In this document: positions 14,564 to 26,366 of the stretch, one piece after another
Layout of the letters: every line of letters begins with the position of its first letter
Position numbering within the stretch: position 1 is the stretch's first letter
Assembly (NCBI GenBank): GCA_013365325.1
Contig: JABVXV010000296.1
Location: 1-64,000 of the forward strand
Length of the DNA: 64,000 nucleotides
Source: Dipetalonema caudispina
Lineage: Eukaryota; Nematoda; Chromadorea; Rhabditida; Onchocercidae
Direction: 5' to 3'
Program-made: the position numbers and the translations under genes
The notes under the pieces: generated by a model
What the model saw: only the letters and a program-made list of their open reading frames with translations
Database searches by the model: none
What the model was told of the DNA's origin: nothing

Positions 14564-15162
14564 ATGGTTATCCGAATAGCAACCCTTATTCTGAGCTTAT
14601 CAGTTCGATCCCTATTGCTTTTACAGGAAGTCAACCAACGGTTCAGAAAGCGAACACTGGAAAGATTACACAGATGGGATGGAATGAGTGGAAATGATTG
14701 GTTTATGATCTACAGGGATAATTATGCTTCACGTTTTATCTTACTCGTTACCATGGCGGTACCCGTGATCGGTTTCTTGACATCCGAAAATTGTATGGCT
14801 GACGTAAAAGATGGGCGACTGTGGGATGCCTTCAAGGATACTAACATAGTTCGGCAGGTGCTATTATTTCTTAGTAATATCATATTTACTTATGTCGACT
14901 TAATGTGGTAGTTTGCAGATGGGTATTCTTGTTGTGCTGCCGATGTTTTCCTTTTTGCTGGTAACATATCTGGCATGGCGTCTCAATGCCATTCGAATTC
15001 ATCGTATTTATGTCAGCAAAAAGGATCAGAAAACATTTACCGCCATCATTTCTCACTGTGGCATATTTACTCGAAAGGTTAATTGAAGATTTTTCATACA
15101 CGCACGTTTCAGCATTCTTAGGAATAACCGTCCCGCTGTTTCAACTGTATAAAGTAACCTGA
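14564..15162 (+). CDS. Small protein with basic N-terminus and two membrane segments
   Basis: Not firmly recognised. The model starts at the ATG 45 nt after a TTTCAG acceptor (14,518-14,519). Exon 14564-14857, a 61-nt intron (GTGCTA...TTTGCAG), then exon 14919 onward. The end is uncertain: read-through gives a stop at 15,086 (153 aa); splicing at 15,057 to 15,113 gives a stop at 15,162 (160 aa). The first about 40 residues are Leu/Ser/Arg rich with few acids, like a mitochondrial presequence. Next come DWFMIYRDNY, a hydrophobic segment (RFILLVTMAVPVIGFL), an acidic loop (TSENCMADVKDG), a second hydrophobic segment (MGILVVLPMFSFLLVTYLAW) and a basic tail (RLNAIRIHRIYVSKKDQK). The layout recalls small two-TM mitochondrial proteins such as TMEM186, but this is weak. 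A second frame is also open over 14,520-14,690, so the start could differ. Confidence 0.5.
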
Positions 15163-16006
15163 ACGTTAAGTTCTAACATTCTATTGTGGGTGGGTGTAAC
15201 AATCATGCTTCTCGAACAAGACATTTGTAATAATAAAATTAACAAAATAAAGGAAGGGAAACTTGTCAGCACTGAGTTTAAATTTTCGGAATTCGGCTAA
15301 TAATTAATCTTTCCATGATTATGCCGTAGAAAGTTGTTTTGATCACTCTTATTCTTATTCATGTTTAGGAATCAATATTTACTTGCTAGAAAAATAGCTC
15401 TAGGATAAAATGTGTGGATCTGAGGCGATCTTGACAAGGTTCAGATTACAACCTTTTCAATTTGTTATGCTTTGTCTCTCATTTTTTTCCAAGTAATTCT
15501 GAATTCCTCTTTTTCTTTCCCTTCCTGATTTGAAGAAACAAGTAGAGACGAAAGATGATTAGACATTGAACAAGTGGAAGACGAAATGCATATGTATAAA
15601 TTTCCATATACCGCTAAAAAGGCAAACTTTTAGTTCCAGTGCATCTGACTTTAATGACTAGCATTTTTTTCCAATTGTTTGCTTAGTTTATTTTGAAATT
15701 GCTTTGTCCCTTTTCTTTTGGTTGCATTACCATTTCAAAAGGTTCGAAAATATAGAGAGGATATTTGAATCATTGTTTTCAGGTAAATGTAGCTTTTGGC
15801 ATATATCACGTTGTTAGTACATGAGAAAAGGAAATTAATTTTTAAATGAACAAAAAACAGTCATTGTTGAATAATTATGCATACAAAATAGTGCGGACGA
15901 CAACTGTTTTTTCTAATGGAGTAATTTGTTCGTGTATGATTCTAGAACTAAGATAGTTCTTTTTCATAAAGATTAGATAATTCCAAAATAGTTGCTGCAA
16001 AGTGAC
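15163..16006. other. Intergenic stretch
   Basis: About 840 bp with no supported gene; it holds the likely 3' UTR of the two-TM gene and the promoter of the secreted-protein gene. Confidence 0.5.
15232..15237 (+). terminator. AATAAA polyadenylation signal
   Basis: AATAAA 70-150 nt after the alternative stop codons of the two-TM gene on the same strand; a second AATAAA-like site follows within 20 nt. Confidence 0.5.
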
Positions 16007-16813
16007 ATGACGACAGCTGTGACGATTCTATTTATCGTGCCATTTATTGCTGCTTTAACTTTTTCTCAAGTAAGAATTTCGCCGGAACTAAATATTGAAA
16101 ATTTAGGATAGGTACGAACTTAATTTCCTAATTTTTAGGCTTATCCAAAACGGGGGACTGGAAGATTTTAAATATCAAAGGTTTCAAATATATAATCCAA
16201 TATGATATCAGTTAAATTACAGCTTTTCCTTTGCACTAATTGTAGTATTGTAATCACCAAATTGTTAAATTATCACTACTTGTTTGCTCATTTCAGATAC
16301 TTTTTACAAAACATAACGTTCGAATACTGGAAAGTGCTGGACATCAGCTATGGTCATTTGTGAAAGGCTCTATCAAAATCAACAAACATCGCTTTATGCT
16401 TAATGATGAAAGCTTCCGGGACATCCAGTGCCGACATTTAATGTTGGGGCGAAGTATTAAACTGCCTTTCTCTGCCGACAAGAGTAAGAAGACAATGTTA
16501 TAATCTGTGAAATCCTGCAGGATGTACCAGTTAATTTATAGAATAACCAACAAATCTTTTATGTCTTTGCCTCATTGCATATCTGAATTCTTCAGGTTCG
16601 ATCTATGGCGTAGGTAGTTTTCATAAAATTGATTGCGCTACAGATATAAAGTGGAAGACTCACATACCACTTGCAAAGCCGTATTGGCGAAGATTTACAC
16701 TCCATCATAAGCGCTGCCAACTATCTTCACGGAACATGTGTTTCACACTATATGACGTGTCTTTTAAGGAAGATGTTAATGATTCCAGTAATCATACTAC
16801 ACCACTTATTTGA
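16007..16813 (+). CDS. Small secreted protein, four cysteines, unknown family
   Basis: Exons 16007-16069, 16297-16483 and 16596-16813 join in phase to 155 residues. Residues 1-20 are a clear signal peptide (TTAVTILFIVPFIAALTF core), and exon 1 encodes almost only this. The mature part is basic and aromatic, with cysteines at 66, 97, 124 and 132, which could form two disulfides, and two N-glycosylation sequons near the C-terminus (NDS at 145, NHT at 149). There is no second membrane segment, so secretion is likely. All donors and acceptors are consensus (CAA|GTAAGA, TTTCAG, A|GTAAGA, TTCAG). I recognise no family; size and signal peptide recall nematode transthyretin-like proteins, but the diagnostic motifs are absent. 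It converges with the GDPGP1 gene. Confidence 0.75.
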
Positions 16814-17828
16814 CCACTGCAGCTTATGATGGTCATGATGCTTTTAATATCTACTGATCAACATACGATATCACCATTAACATCGATTCAAATATCACAA
16901 TGAATAGGAATATCGATACACTACATGAATATAAGCCTAAGCTACTCATTATATGAGTGGAAATAATACGTAAATAGAATGCTGGTATATACATATGGGA
17001 AATGAAAGAACCTAACAGCTATTTCACTGCATCCTCGAAGCTCTTTCTTTTCGAAGTCAAAAAACGAAATTGATGATATAATGATGGGAATAAATGAAGG
17101 ATGAAGTAATATATGTAGGTGACACTTTAAATATAGAACGGCTTGTAAGCTAAGAATTAATGTCACCAAAGACAATGAAGATCTAATCAGTAGGCAAAAA
17201 CAAACCGTAAAAAGTAACAGGCATTTTTATAAATGCAAAATAATATATAGCAGAAGAAATGAAGCAGTAAGCTCGATTCAAGCCGGTGAAGGAAAAACAG
17301 ATGGTCTTTATTGCGCAGAATACTTTTACTACGAAATACACTACAAAAACGTTTCAATTGTTTGTTTTTCCTCACTGGTATTGAATAAACAAATGAAAAT
17401 TGACAACAAGCTTTCCGTGTTCTGTCTTATGCATTCAAAAACCATTTAATCTTTTTAGGCCTATTGCTCTTGGCACTGCATAAATGATAATAAATCCAAA
17501 ATACAGCAACTTCTCAGGCTATTCTTTCAATTTAGGAGGGTGTCAATACCGCTACTCTCTTTAGCGCTTGGTCGAGTCAAGCAATCATGTTCTTTCCCTT
17601 AAAACACTTGATTTCAGTTAACAATATGCAGCAATTCAACATGTGCATACTCTCATAAACGTGACATATCTAGGCGAAAATGACTGAAAGATACATGAAA
17701 AATTATAGCACTACAGCGACTACAGAAAGGCACAAATGGGTAAGAAGTTTGTCTTTTGTTTTTCCTCATAATAAACAGAAATTTAGTTGTTATAAAAAAC
17801 GCAATGAGGAAATCATGGGAAGCAGTGG
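16814..17828. other. Convergent intergenic region
   Basis: About 1 kb between two gene 3' ends. Short open stretches on the minus strand (16,942-17,375) carry Lys/Phe/Ser-rich translations of no known family. Nothing else seen. Confidence 0.5.
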
Positions 17829-20800
17829 TCAAAAAGAAGTTCCCGGCTTGGCATTTGTTGATTTGTCTTCTTCAAATGTAAATCGTTGAAAGTCTGTAGG
17901 AAAGAAACGTCTTGGCGAATGCATTTCGAATGTCTGGAATGAATCGCGCAATTCGTCTAATTCTGGCGATGACAGCTAAAAAGTATAGAATGATTAATTA
18001 TCTAGCATTGAATTTATCTCTTCCTCATACTACTCTACCGCTTATTTCACTTAGTTCATTACTGGAGTAACAATGTAACCAACTTCATTCAGGATAGAGT
18101 CATGATAATACTAATAAAACTTACAGGTTCGGCTTTGTCAACGGTGCTGTGTTCGACTAGTATCTGCCCGGAGAGAACTTGTATCAGTTCAGAACAAATC
18201 TGATTGAACCGTGAGTCAGGTAATGTTGCCTCTTCGTCTATTATGCGCAGTGCTCCCTGTTCAGTGACTGTTTCGAAAAACTGATATGCTGCAAAATGTT
18301 TGAAGCAGGCACTGTAGGTACCAAGCATGAATTAACTCCAACACACCTTGCCCTGCAAAGAAGTCAACAAAAAGAATCTACAGTTTGATGAAACACGAAT
18401 ATTGTCGACTATTTGTTGGTAGAGCAAATAAATACTTACTATAAGCAGTCAAACATCCTGACAGTTCCAAAGATGCTGGACTAAAACTTTTCGCCGGTTT
18501 GGCTCCTGCAAATATTCTTATTTAACTTATGTAGATGACATTCAAAATACAACCTTTGAGACCTCATTGTAAAAAGATAAATGGAAGGTAGAATTAAAGC
18601 TTCTCAGCAGTATAGCAAAGCATGTGGAAAGTACCATGCAAGTATTTCACCTTCCCTGCCGTCTTTCGAACTTATTTACAACTAGAAAATGAGCAAAAAG
18701 GTAAGCAAAAAGTCTGAAAAATAGGAAAGATGAAGAAAAGCTGATGAATACACCTTCAAACAATAAAAAACGAACCAACAACAGCAACACGCGGAAAAAT
18801 ATATGCAGAGACAAGTTGTGGAAGTACATTTGTTTTATCTTCCGACTGGATAGCACCAGATGTTCTGAGTGGTTGTGCACGCGAGAAAAATATATTATGC
18901 GCTATTTCATGAGTGCTTAGGTAGTCTGCACAACGTGCTATACTCCTGAAATTGGAAATCATAAAAAAAAATTACACTCAGAGAGAGTGTTTTGAACATG
19001 ATGAAGAAGCGCTGCATTCGGTTGCTATCAGCAAAGAGTTTCAGATCCTAAAGACTTTGATCAAATTCTTCGTAAATAATAAAGTAGGTCGCATAGGAAA
19101 TTTACGTATACGATATTGAAATATATTATCCTGGAAATTCTGTGGAGGATAGAAACGAATAAGTAGTTTGCTCTTTTCGCTTTTCCACCTTTTTTGGAGC
19201 GTTGGACTTACATAACAAATTTTTCATATTGCTCTGGGCCAGTTAGCTGGAAGACGATAGCACACGTAAACCATATCGGGCGCTTCACTATGTATACATT
19301 ATCGAACAGATGTTCACACCTCTACAAATCAGTTGTGATATTGTTACTGACTCATTAAACATTTCCGTATTACATAGATTGTGTTACGTAAGATAAAAGA
19401 ACTGTACAGATTTAAGGAATAAATCTCATTGTGATATATCTGACTTGCAACGTATAATAGTGGTATACAAATGACAAACTATATTCTTCTTGATACTATC
19501 AAGGAGAGGAAGTAAAGCATAGTAACGGATAGAGGAGTGATACGGAAAGAGATGCTGAAAAGTAGCTTACACGATTGATCAAATCAGAGTCATACGGCCA
19601 GTTTAAAAGATGAAGATGCAGATGATTGACGGAAGCTGACGCCAAGAGACTGTTGAATAGCACATGAAAGGAACTATCCCTCGCTAAAAGCATTGTATCG
19701 GTTGCCAAACGAACTGCTTCTTCCGACAGGACCTGCAAAATGTTTCATTTAGTAAGTTAATGGAGCAAACAACATCATTTCAGAAAAAAAATTTGAAAGG
19801 GCACTGGTGTCCAATGTGGTAAGAGGCCTGCAGTTCTTATCAGAACTAAATACGTTTCTCACATGTGAATGAAGATAACACGGAAAGCGAAACTAAAGCT
19901 TCTAATGTCCTGCTTGAAATTTTATTCGAAAATGATGATCCTATCATTACGAAAAGAATAACGCCCAAAAGGTACAGTTCAAAACCATTATTTTTTAAGT
20001 GATAAAGCCGCCTTCAATTAGATCGAGTGGAGTTTACCTGCGGTGTACAGCGATTCATGGATGGCAACAGCAAGGAATGTCCTCTTGTGAGCGGTGCAGC
20101 ATTAACTGCAACAATATGGTAATCCAATGGATCACTGTTTAGTAAATAATCCTTGCGCCGTAGATGTAACAATATCTTTAAAAAAAAAAAGTTACGCTTT
20201 GGATTACTCGGCTATGATTGGCTAGTTAATGACAGAACAGCCATGAGATGTTGTGTGTGTATGTATATACATATATATATATATATATAGCTTGTCACTG
20301 CAAACTAACCTCATTCTCTTTCAGCTTTGTGAAATTCCATCTCACATTATTAAAAGGTTCGCGTACGGTTCGGAAATGCATCGGTTTACGCCTCCTTTCT
20401 CCACGTTCAACATTCAGCTGAAGAATTATAAATCGATTTGCCTTCATTTAACTTCATCATTTATTTCATGGCAGATATGAAAATCTTTTCTTTCACACTG
20501 TACTTATTTTGGTTGAACCATGTAGCAACCTGAACTGGAAAAAATTTCAATTGCTGGTACACAGAAATTGATGACTCGCTTACTTTGTTCTTAAATCAGT
20601 CATCAATGAATAAAGTTTCTTTTTTTGACGTTGTTAAGAATGATGAAAGATAATCATTAGGTTTCCAAAAATAACACATTTTTATTTCAAATTAGTGTGC
20701 GAAACATTTTATCGGCATATCTCGAAAACTTCTCGATCAGAATTTCTTTTCCAATCAGTTGTACGCCAAATTCTGTGAGGTTATATAATGGTGTGCTAGC

Positions 20801-22338
20801 TATCGAAAGCAGGATCTTGTAAGCAAGTTTGTAACTAGATAAGTAGAAGCGGATGCTTTTAAATGGCAAAAAAAAAAAAAAAAAAAAAAAAACATTAAAG
20901 CTATGCTTTTTCTCAAAAAAGAATATAGCTGTCCAGAGAAATCACACTACCGATTAATCTGTTAGCCGTTATCTGAAGTCTAATTTAGAAACAATGGCTA
21001 GACTAATAAAACAATTTAAAGGGTCAATGAATTTTTTTAAGCTAGTCGTATTTGCATTTGCAATATTCTTACTGTTTTTTGAGTTCTGAAATAATCCACC
21101 TCAAAATCTAATCATTTCCCCCACTGCTGTGTGAATCGTTGTAATGGAAGAGGAAACCAGTAAATCCGGGAACAATACAGGATTCCAAGAGCCAAGTAAA
21201 ATTAGGTAAAAAAAAAAACATAACAGTTATCATGCAAGTTTTTCTGATCAATATGACTGCGGAAATGCAAACATCTCATAATATCTGTCTTTTCTGAACT
21301 TATTTGAAGCTTTCACTGAACTGATTCACACATTATTTCGCATCTACAGAAGTTTAGTGATTGGGAAAAAAAAGTATGATAACAAACCTGTACGGAAAAG
21401 TTGAAATCGCCCTCCAACAGTTTGTACATGTAATTCAGATCGTAATTCAATAACTTACGCTTCTCAGCATCTTCCCATCTGGATATAAGTACATCTTCGA
21501 ACTGCAATAAGCTCTTCATTTGATGAAATCTGAATAATTCAATAAACCTTTCTTCGAAGTAATAACTTATGAGCCTAGCAAAGTACATATCACAGAAATA
21601 TTATTCAAAGAATAGGAAAAAAGTAGGGTGAAGAAATGTTGCTGTAGCCCCCATAATAGTTAATGTTGTAGCAGTATTCTAGAAAAGAAAACCATTGGGA
21701 TCAAAATAAAGAAGAGGTCGGTGCCTCTTATTTGAAGAAAGGGAATTAATATCTGCCTCAATCCAAATCATTTTGTGAGGCAGATTTTAATTCTTCAGGG
21801 CTCAGGTTGAGGTAAGAAATTGATATTAATACAATATAATAATATATTTCACTCTAAAACGCATATATCTATGTTTGAAAAAATTCACCCACTTTGGAGC
21901 GGCTTTCATTATCATTCGACAGCGGATTCCTTAAATCATAAATAAAATCTGATGCTGAATAAGAGAATAACGATGCGGACGAGATGCAATCTTGACCAAC
22001 AAGTAGCTGGAATTTGAGTTGGTGAGAAGATAGTAAAATTGAACAATTCCATAATTAATTAGGACTAGACATAGTTCCCTACTGTTTTACTCTAATCCCA
22101 CTATCTACAACTCCCTCGATCAATGATAAGCTATGTCTAGTCCCAAGCAATACCTCAAATGATGCACATACCCTGATGATATATTAACTTTGTGTATTTT
22201 TCTTTGATCTCAGTTCATAATGAGTTATCGAGATATGACTAGTAAAAAAGAACGGTCACATTTGAGTGTTACCTGAGTATCAGAGCTCAACAAAGGAGTT
22301 TGTGACGAAGCATTAAGCACAGCCATTTTACGACTCAT
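17829..22338 (-). CDS. GDPGP1: GDP-D-glucose phosphorylase (GDPGP1 family, HIT/GalT-like)
   Basis: Catalyses GDP-glucose + phosphate to GDP + glucose 1-phosphate, thought to clear mis-made GDP-glucose from the cytosol. Eleven exons (minus): 22338-22273, 22006-21893, 21501-21388, 20417-20310, 20175-20038, 19732-19571, 19321-19212, 18945-18791, 18505-18440, 18288-18125, 17975-17829; every phase agrees, giving 447 residues (human about 385). Landmarks in order: SASDFIYDL, WEDAEKRKLLNYDL, LNVERGERRRKP, the substrate region AVNAAPLTRGHSLLLP, the HIT-like catalytic motif SVNHLHLHLL (His 217, 219, 221), DYLSTHEIAHNIFFSR, and ELSGCLTAY near the C-terminus. Nucleotidyl transfer goes through a histidine of this HxHxH-type motif in the family. 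The C-terminal about 48 residues are family-variable. One donor (CCGC|GTGTTG after 18,791) is weak but is required by phase and homology. Divergent from ATP synthase b. C. elegans has a homologue called mcp-1, as I recall. Confidence 0.94.
20263..20290. repeat. (TA)n microsatellite in a GDPGP1 intron
   Basis: Nearly perfect TA dinucleotide run directly after the donor side of the 20,310 exon boundary, in the intron between 20,176 and 20,309. Confidence 0.85.
20687..20869 (-). other. Exon-like open stretch with adjoining AATAAA inside a GDPGP1 intron
   Basis: Minus-strand frame of about 50-60 codons ending TTTRGKLI-unlike but plausible residues (...RYADKMFRTLI, stop), with AATAAA starting right after the TGA. 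Possible acceptors lie at CTTATCTAG and at TTTAAAAG after the T tract. It lies inside the intron joining two phase-matched GDPGP1 exons (20,418-21,387). It could be an alternative 3' exon, a nested gene fragment, or chance. Function unknown. Confidence 0.25.
20868..20892. repeat. Homopolymer A25
   Basis: Twenty-five consecutive A on the plus strand in a GDPGP1 intron. On the gene's own (minus) strand it is a long T tract just upstream of the exon-like stretch. Confidence 0.95.
22062..22143. repeat. 13-bp perfect inverted repeat, 56-bp spacer
   Basis: Arms at 22,062-22,074 (GGACTAGACATAG) and 22,131-22,143 (its exact reverse complement), in GDPGP1 intron 1. Could be a small MITE remnant; no target-site duplication seen. 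Confidence 0.6.
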
Positions 22339-23406
22339 AGTAAACGAGATTGAAATCTTCTCAATTGTACGCCAACAATAAACACCACAACTACATCTAG
22401 TCCAATACAAGGATCTGAAAAGCCCATCGGATAATAAAAATTGTAGGAGAAGTTCAGCTTCTCCTTCTCCATTACGACAATCATTAGTAGAACAATAAAA
22501 CTGATATAAGAGTTCAAAGTTCACATCTTCAAAAGGAAAGTGCACGTTGACTGTATTCGTTGGAAATTAATAGAAAGGGATGGATTAATAGTAAATGAGA
22601 CTAATTAATAAATACCTATTAATTACTCAATGTAAATGATAATATATCAAGAATCTGTATGTGTATAGCCAGTATTTTATGGTTGACCGATGTAGTGAAA
22701 TGGTTTATAATGTCGTTGAAGTGTTATTGTTGTTGTGATCATTCTATTATTAATTAATTAATTAATTTACCACATTTCCCGTACAATTCATGTAAACATT
22801 GATAATTCTTATAAATGGTCGGGTCGGTAAGATAGGTTAGGTTAGTTAATCAAATAAAGTTGTTCTCCTGACAGTGTTGTTGTAAGTAGAATGGTGAAAT
22901 ATGAATATAATGTATAGATCGATATGTTTAATTCTTTAATGTGTTCCTTTGCATTTGTTATTAATGTAACAGAGTAAGGGAAAAGAAAATGTGTTTTGTA
23001 CATGATCATTATCCAATTTGTTTGATTTATTAGTTATTCATTTATCGATTTATGACCACTTACTTTTTGCTCATCTCTTTATTTATTCATCTTATTTATT
23101 ATTAAAATTATTTTTATGCAAATTGCAAATTCAGTTCTAATCATTTATTAGCAAAAATTTTGTTTAAAAACTGTGTTTAGGTAATCAATTTTGTTCTTTA
23201 CCTAGTATTTAGCAGATAATCTCAGGTGTATTTATTAATAAATGATGAAATTGCAAATCGCTTTCATTACAACTTCCTTTGATCGTATCGTATATTATTT
23301 CTTATATTTTCTTGCTTACTTCGATGCCTTCATCCTATCGTGTAAGAACAAACCATTATTCATTTGAATATATTGTAGCCTTTTTTCTGTTCTGCTGTAA
23401 TCCGTG
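22339..23406. promoter_or_regulatory. Divergent promoter region, GDPGP1 / ATP synthase b
   Basis: About 1.07 kb between two divergent start codons. It contains a TTAA/ATTA run (22,748-22,766) and a GGTTAGGTTAG element near 22,835. No coding potential recognised. Promoter role is inferred from position only. Confidence 0.45.
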
Positions 23407-25889
23407 ATGGCATTGAATCGGTATGCATTGGTCACTGGAACTCGGACACAAGCTTGCATTTTGCGGTGCAATCAACCAACATACGCAAGTAAACGACTTT
23501 CCCATTCTGTATTTTGTATTATCTCTCATTTCGATTTTCTGATCGTTTTGACGATGCTTGAATTCGAGTTTGAGAGGAGTGGGAATAGACAACAAAGTTC
23601 TCTGATGATTGATCGAAGCAGTGGTTCGATGTACATGAAGACCGGTGGAAATGCTTCGAATCAAAGAGGGAGAATGTTGGAGGAATATGAAAGTTGAAGT
23701 TGTGAATATAAACTTTTGTGACGTTTTATATTTTTAGTTAGCGTTTTGATGAGTACTACAAAGCAGGAAAGCGATGTAGTAGGAAGGAAGGATGCTCCAC
23801 AAAAAATTGGATTTTTTACAAAATTGAAATGCCGTTTCCAAGGTAGGTTTGAGTAACACAACAGTTTTTAATGCTTAGTTGCTGGATTGTGATTGGATAT
23901 TCGATTCTTGCATAAACTAACGTTGTATTGTAAATTACCACTAATCATATCGTGGTTTTTTATAGGAATTCCGCTGAAGGATGAATTGCATGCTCCGATA
24001 TCCTTTATGAGGGATATCGGAAAACATTATGTTCCGCCACCTCTGCCAGAGATACCGAAGGATTTCAAAGAATATCCGGAACGTGATTTGGTATGTACTT
24101 GAGAAAAAAAGCTTATTTGGGAGATATTTTTAGTTATGCTTCTTGAATGCTCATTTTTTGTCAACATGATGAGCAAAATTTTATAATGTATATATTTGTT
24201 GACGAATTTCATACTTGTTGACGTTATTCTTAGGTGAATTATCCATATCCTGTGAAGCGTATGTATCCGCCGAAGTTGCGGCTTATGATCATACCAGACA
24301 AATTTATGAGTGATTTCCATAAATACACGGGAACATCTGGTAAGTCGAACAGTCTTCTTGAATTTTGTATGTCGATGCTTTTTAGATATGTTAGTATTCC
24401 GAATTTATGCAAATAAATTAGATATTGTTGTACCTCAGTAATTCCTTCGGTATCACATTAGAAACCGGTGCATTCTGATGCTGGTGACAAACCTTGTATG
24501 CTAAGTGGGCCAGTATCAGTGACAGTTTTGTTCTTTCTTACCTTTCTGTTGGTGTTATCCAAGTTGATCCTTCTATCATTAATATTGCCATATTGGTAAA
24601 ATTTATGTTTTTCCAGGGCCATATGTATTCTTAACGATGCTTTATGCATTTTTGCATACGAAGGGGCTATTCGAGATTGCTCACGATAGGATGAAAATCT
24701 TGGTCCTTTTGTTTTACTACTATATATTCTCCAGGGCTTTCAATTGTAAGTTCTCACTTACTAAGTTCCAGGAAGAAAAACTTATTTGATATCTTTTCAC
24801 ACTGTCTTCTTTTATTTACCTTTATGTACTAGTCATTGTATTGGAAAAGAAACCATTCTCCTTTTTTCTTCGTTTTCATCCAGTGGAAGTGACGAAGAAT
24901 AGCAATAAATTTGAAAATGATAAACCCTATTTAGAACAGTTCGTCTTGTAGCTATTAGAAGAAATGGGAACCTTCCGTGAACTTAGATCTATTCTTCCTC
25001 ATATTTTTATAATTTGTAACTCCGTCCGAACTATTACAGATCGATGGGATAAATATTTCTATGAGAACTGTAAGGAAGCCGAGAAAAAGTATCTCGATAT
25101 TATTGACAATAACTTCAAGGCAGTTCGAGAAGTTCAGGAGGTGAGATGTTTCATAAGCAGTATCAATAGAAGAGAAAAAAGTGTGATTTATCTGTCTTTT
25201 CTGTTGTGACTAGCTTTATTTTCCCAGAGTTCAGAAAATATTCTGTATTCTTTATTACTGACATTCCTTCTTGTGGTTGAAATATTCTACAGTGATCTTT
25301 CATTATAAGGAAGAGTGGAAAAATCTTGACAAAAAATGACAACACTCAAATTTTGGATAAGATTTCTGTCTTAATAGCTTTGTAGACTAGAACCTCGTTT
25401 TAGACATCAAAAGCTGAAAGAAGTGCTTATGCAGCGGTGAAGGAGTACTATCCAGCAATCTTTAAAGAGAATTTGGCCCTTCAACTGGAATCAACTTATC
25501 GAAGAAATGTGGAAAGATTGGCTACTGAAATGAAGCGTCGTCTTGATTATTTACAAGAAACAGAAGCTGTGAAACACAGTTTCGCTCGTGACCACATGTT
25601 AAAGTGGATTATCAACTCGGTGAGTTTAAGTTTCAAATTGTCTCCTAACTCCCACTGCAATGAGATCTCATGCACTTTTTGATAATATATGAGATCCACT
25701 TCCTTCTGCTTTACAGTAATGTAATACCTTAATTGCTCATCCTGTTCTCCAAAAGTCTCGCTGTAATGTTGTGAATCAATGACAAAGTTACAGGTCCAAT
25801 CGGACATAATGACTAATAAGGAGAATATCAAGGAAAAGTATATGGATATATGTATCGAACAGCTCAAGGGGCTTTCTTTACAACGATGA
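23407..25889 (+). CDS. asb: Mitochondrial ATP synthase F0 subunit b (peripheral stalk)
   Basis: Peripheral-stalk subunit that anchors F1 to the membrane rotor-stator in the inner mitochondrial membrane. Eight exons: 23407-23488, 23738-23842, 23966-24090, 24234-24339, 24617-24745, 25040-25140, 25404-25619, 25794-25889, all in phase, giving 319 residues (C. elegans ASB-1/ASB-2 about 300). Residues 1-28 form an Arg-rich, acid-free presequence (RYALVTGTRTQACILRC). Then come the conserved NYPYPVKRMYPPKLRLMIIP, TSGPY at about 138-142, a hydrophobic hairpin at about 142-182, and a long charged helix including LALQLESTYRR, MKRRLDYLQE and HMLKWIINSV, and a short C-terminus IEQLKGLSLQR. Exons 24,745 and 25,040 join in phase but give a short link between membrane and stalk parts, so an extra in-phase exon could be hidden there. 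Converges with FAM50. Confidence 0.93.
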
Positions 25890-26087
25890 GTGGAGTTTCA
25901 TTTTTTTTTTCTTTTGTATATTTGTAAGATGCATGTTATCAGATGGTTATAGCTATTGTGCGCTAAGATATATTGTAATAGATCTTAATAGGATATGCGA
26001 ATGTCTTGATGTGGAACCAAATGGTAAAAACTAGTAAGAAGGAATATTCATATGTACGCATGAATTACATTATTTGCTCTATTAACG

Positions 26088-26093
26088 AATAAA
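26088..26093 (+). terminator. AATAAA polyadenylation signal of ATP synthase b
   Basis: AATAAA about 200 nt after the stop codon at 25,889, on the coding strand. Confidence 0.6.
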
Positions 26094-26366
26094 GCTTTTC
26101 CTTCTTTTTACTGTAAGCTGCTTTTCGTTTTCACTGTGAAGTTTACAACAGTAACACTTACAGAGTGAACAGTGGAAAATGACGATGTAAACATAAAGCT
26201 ATGCGAGGGCTTCAACAGCGCCAAAACGGAAAGATAAAAAAGTGAAAATGGGATCTGTAGCTAGAATGTAAACGTACTTCGCCTCCTCGGGAAATCTGAC
26301 ATCTTTAGCGGTATTAAATTAGTAAATGTTGCTTCTTATGTTATAAAACGTGGGATTACTAGCAGA

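Noticed and set aside
14285..14911. A single 208-codon plus-strand protein
   Set aside because: It runs through a good donor (GAG|GTACGT) and acceptor (TTTCAG at 14,519). Only the part from 14,564 has protein-like features; the upstream part is probably leader or untranslated sequence.
17680..17889. 69-codon plus-strand frame
   Set aside because: It overlaps the last GDPGP1 exon on the other strand and reads as its shadow.
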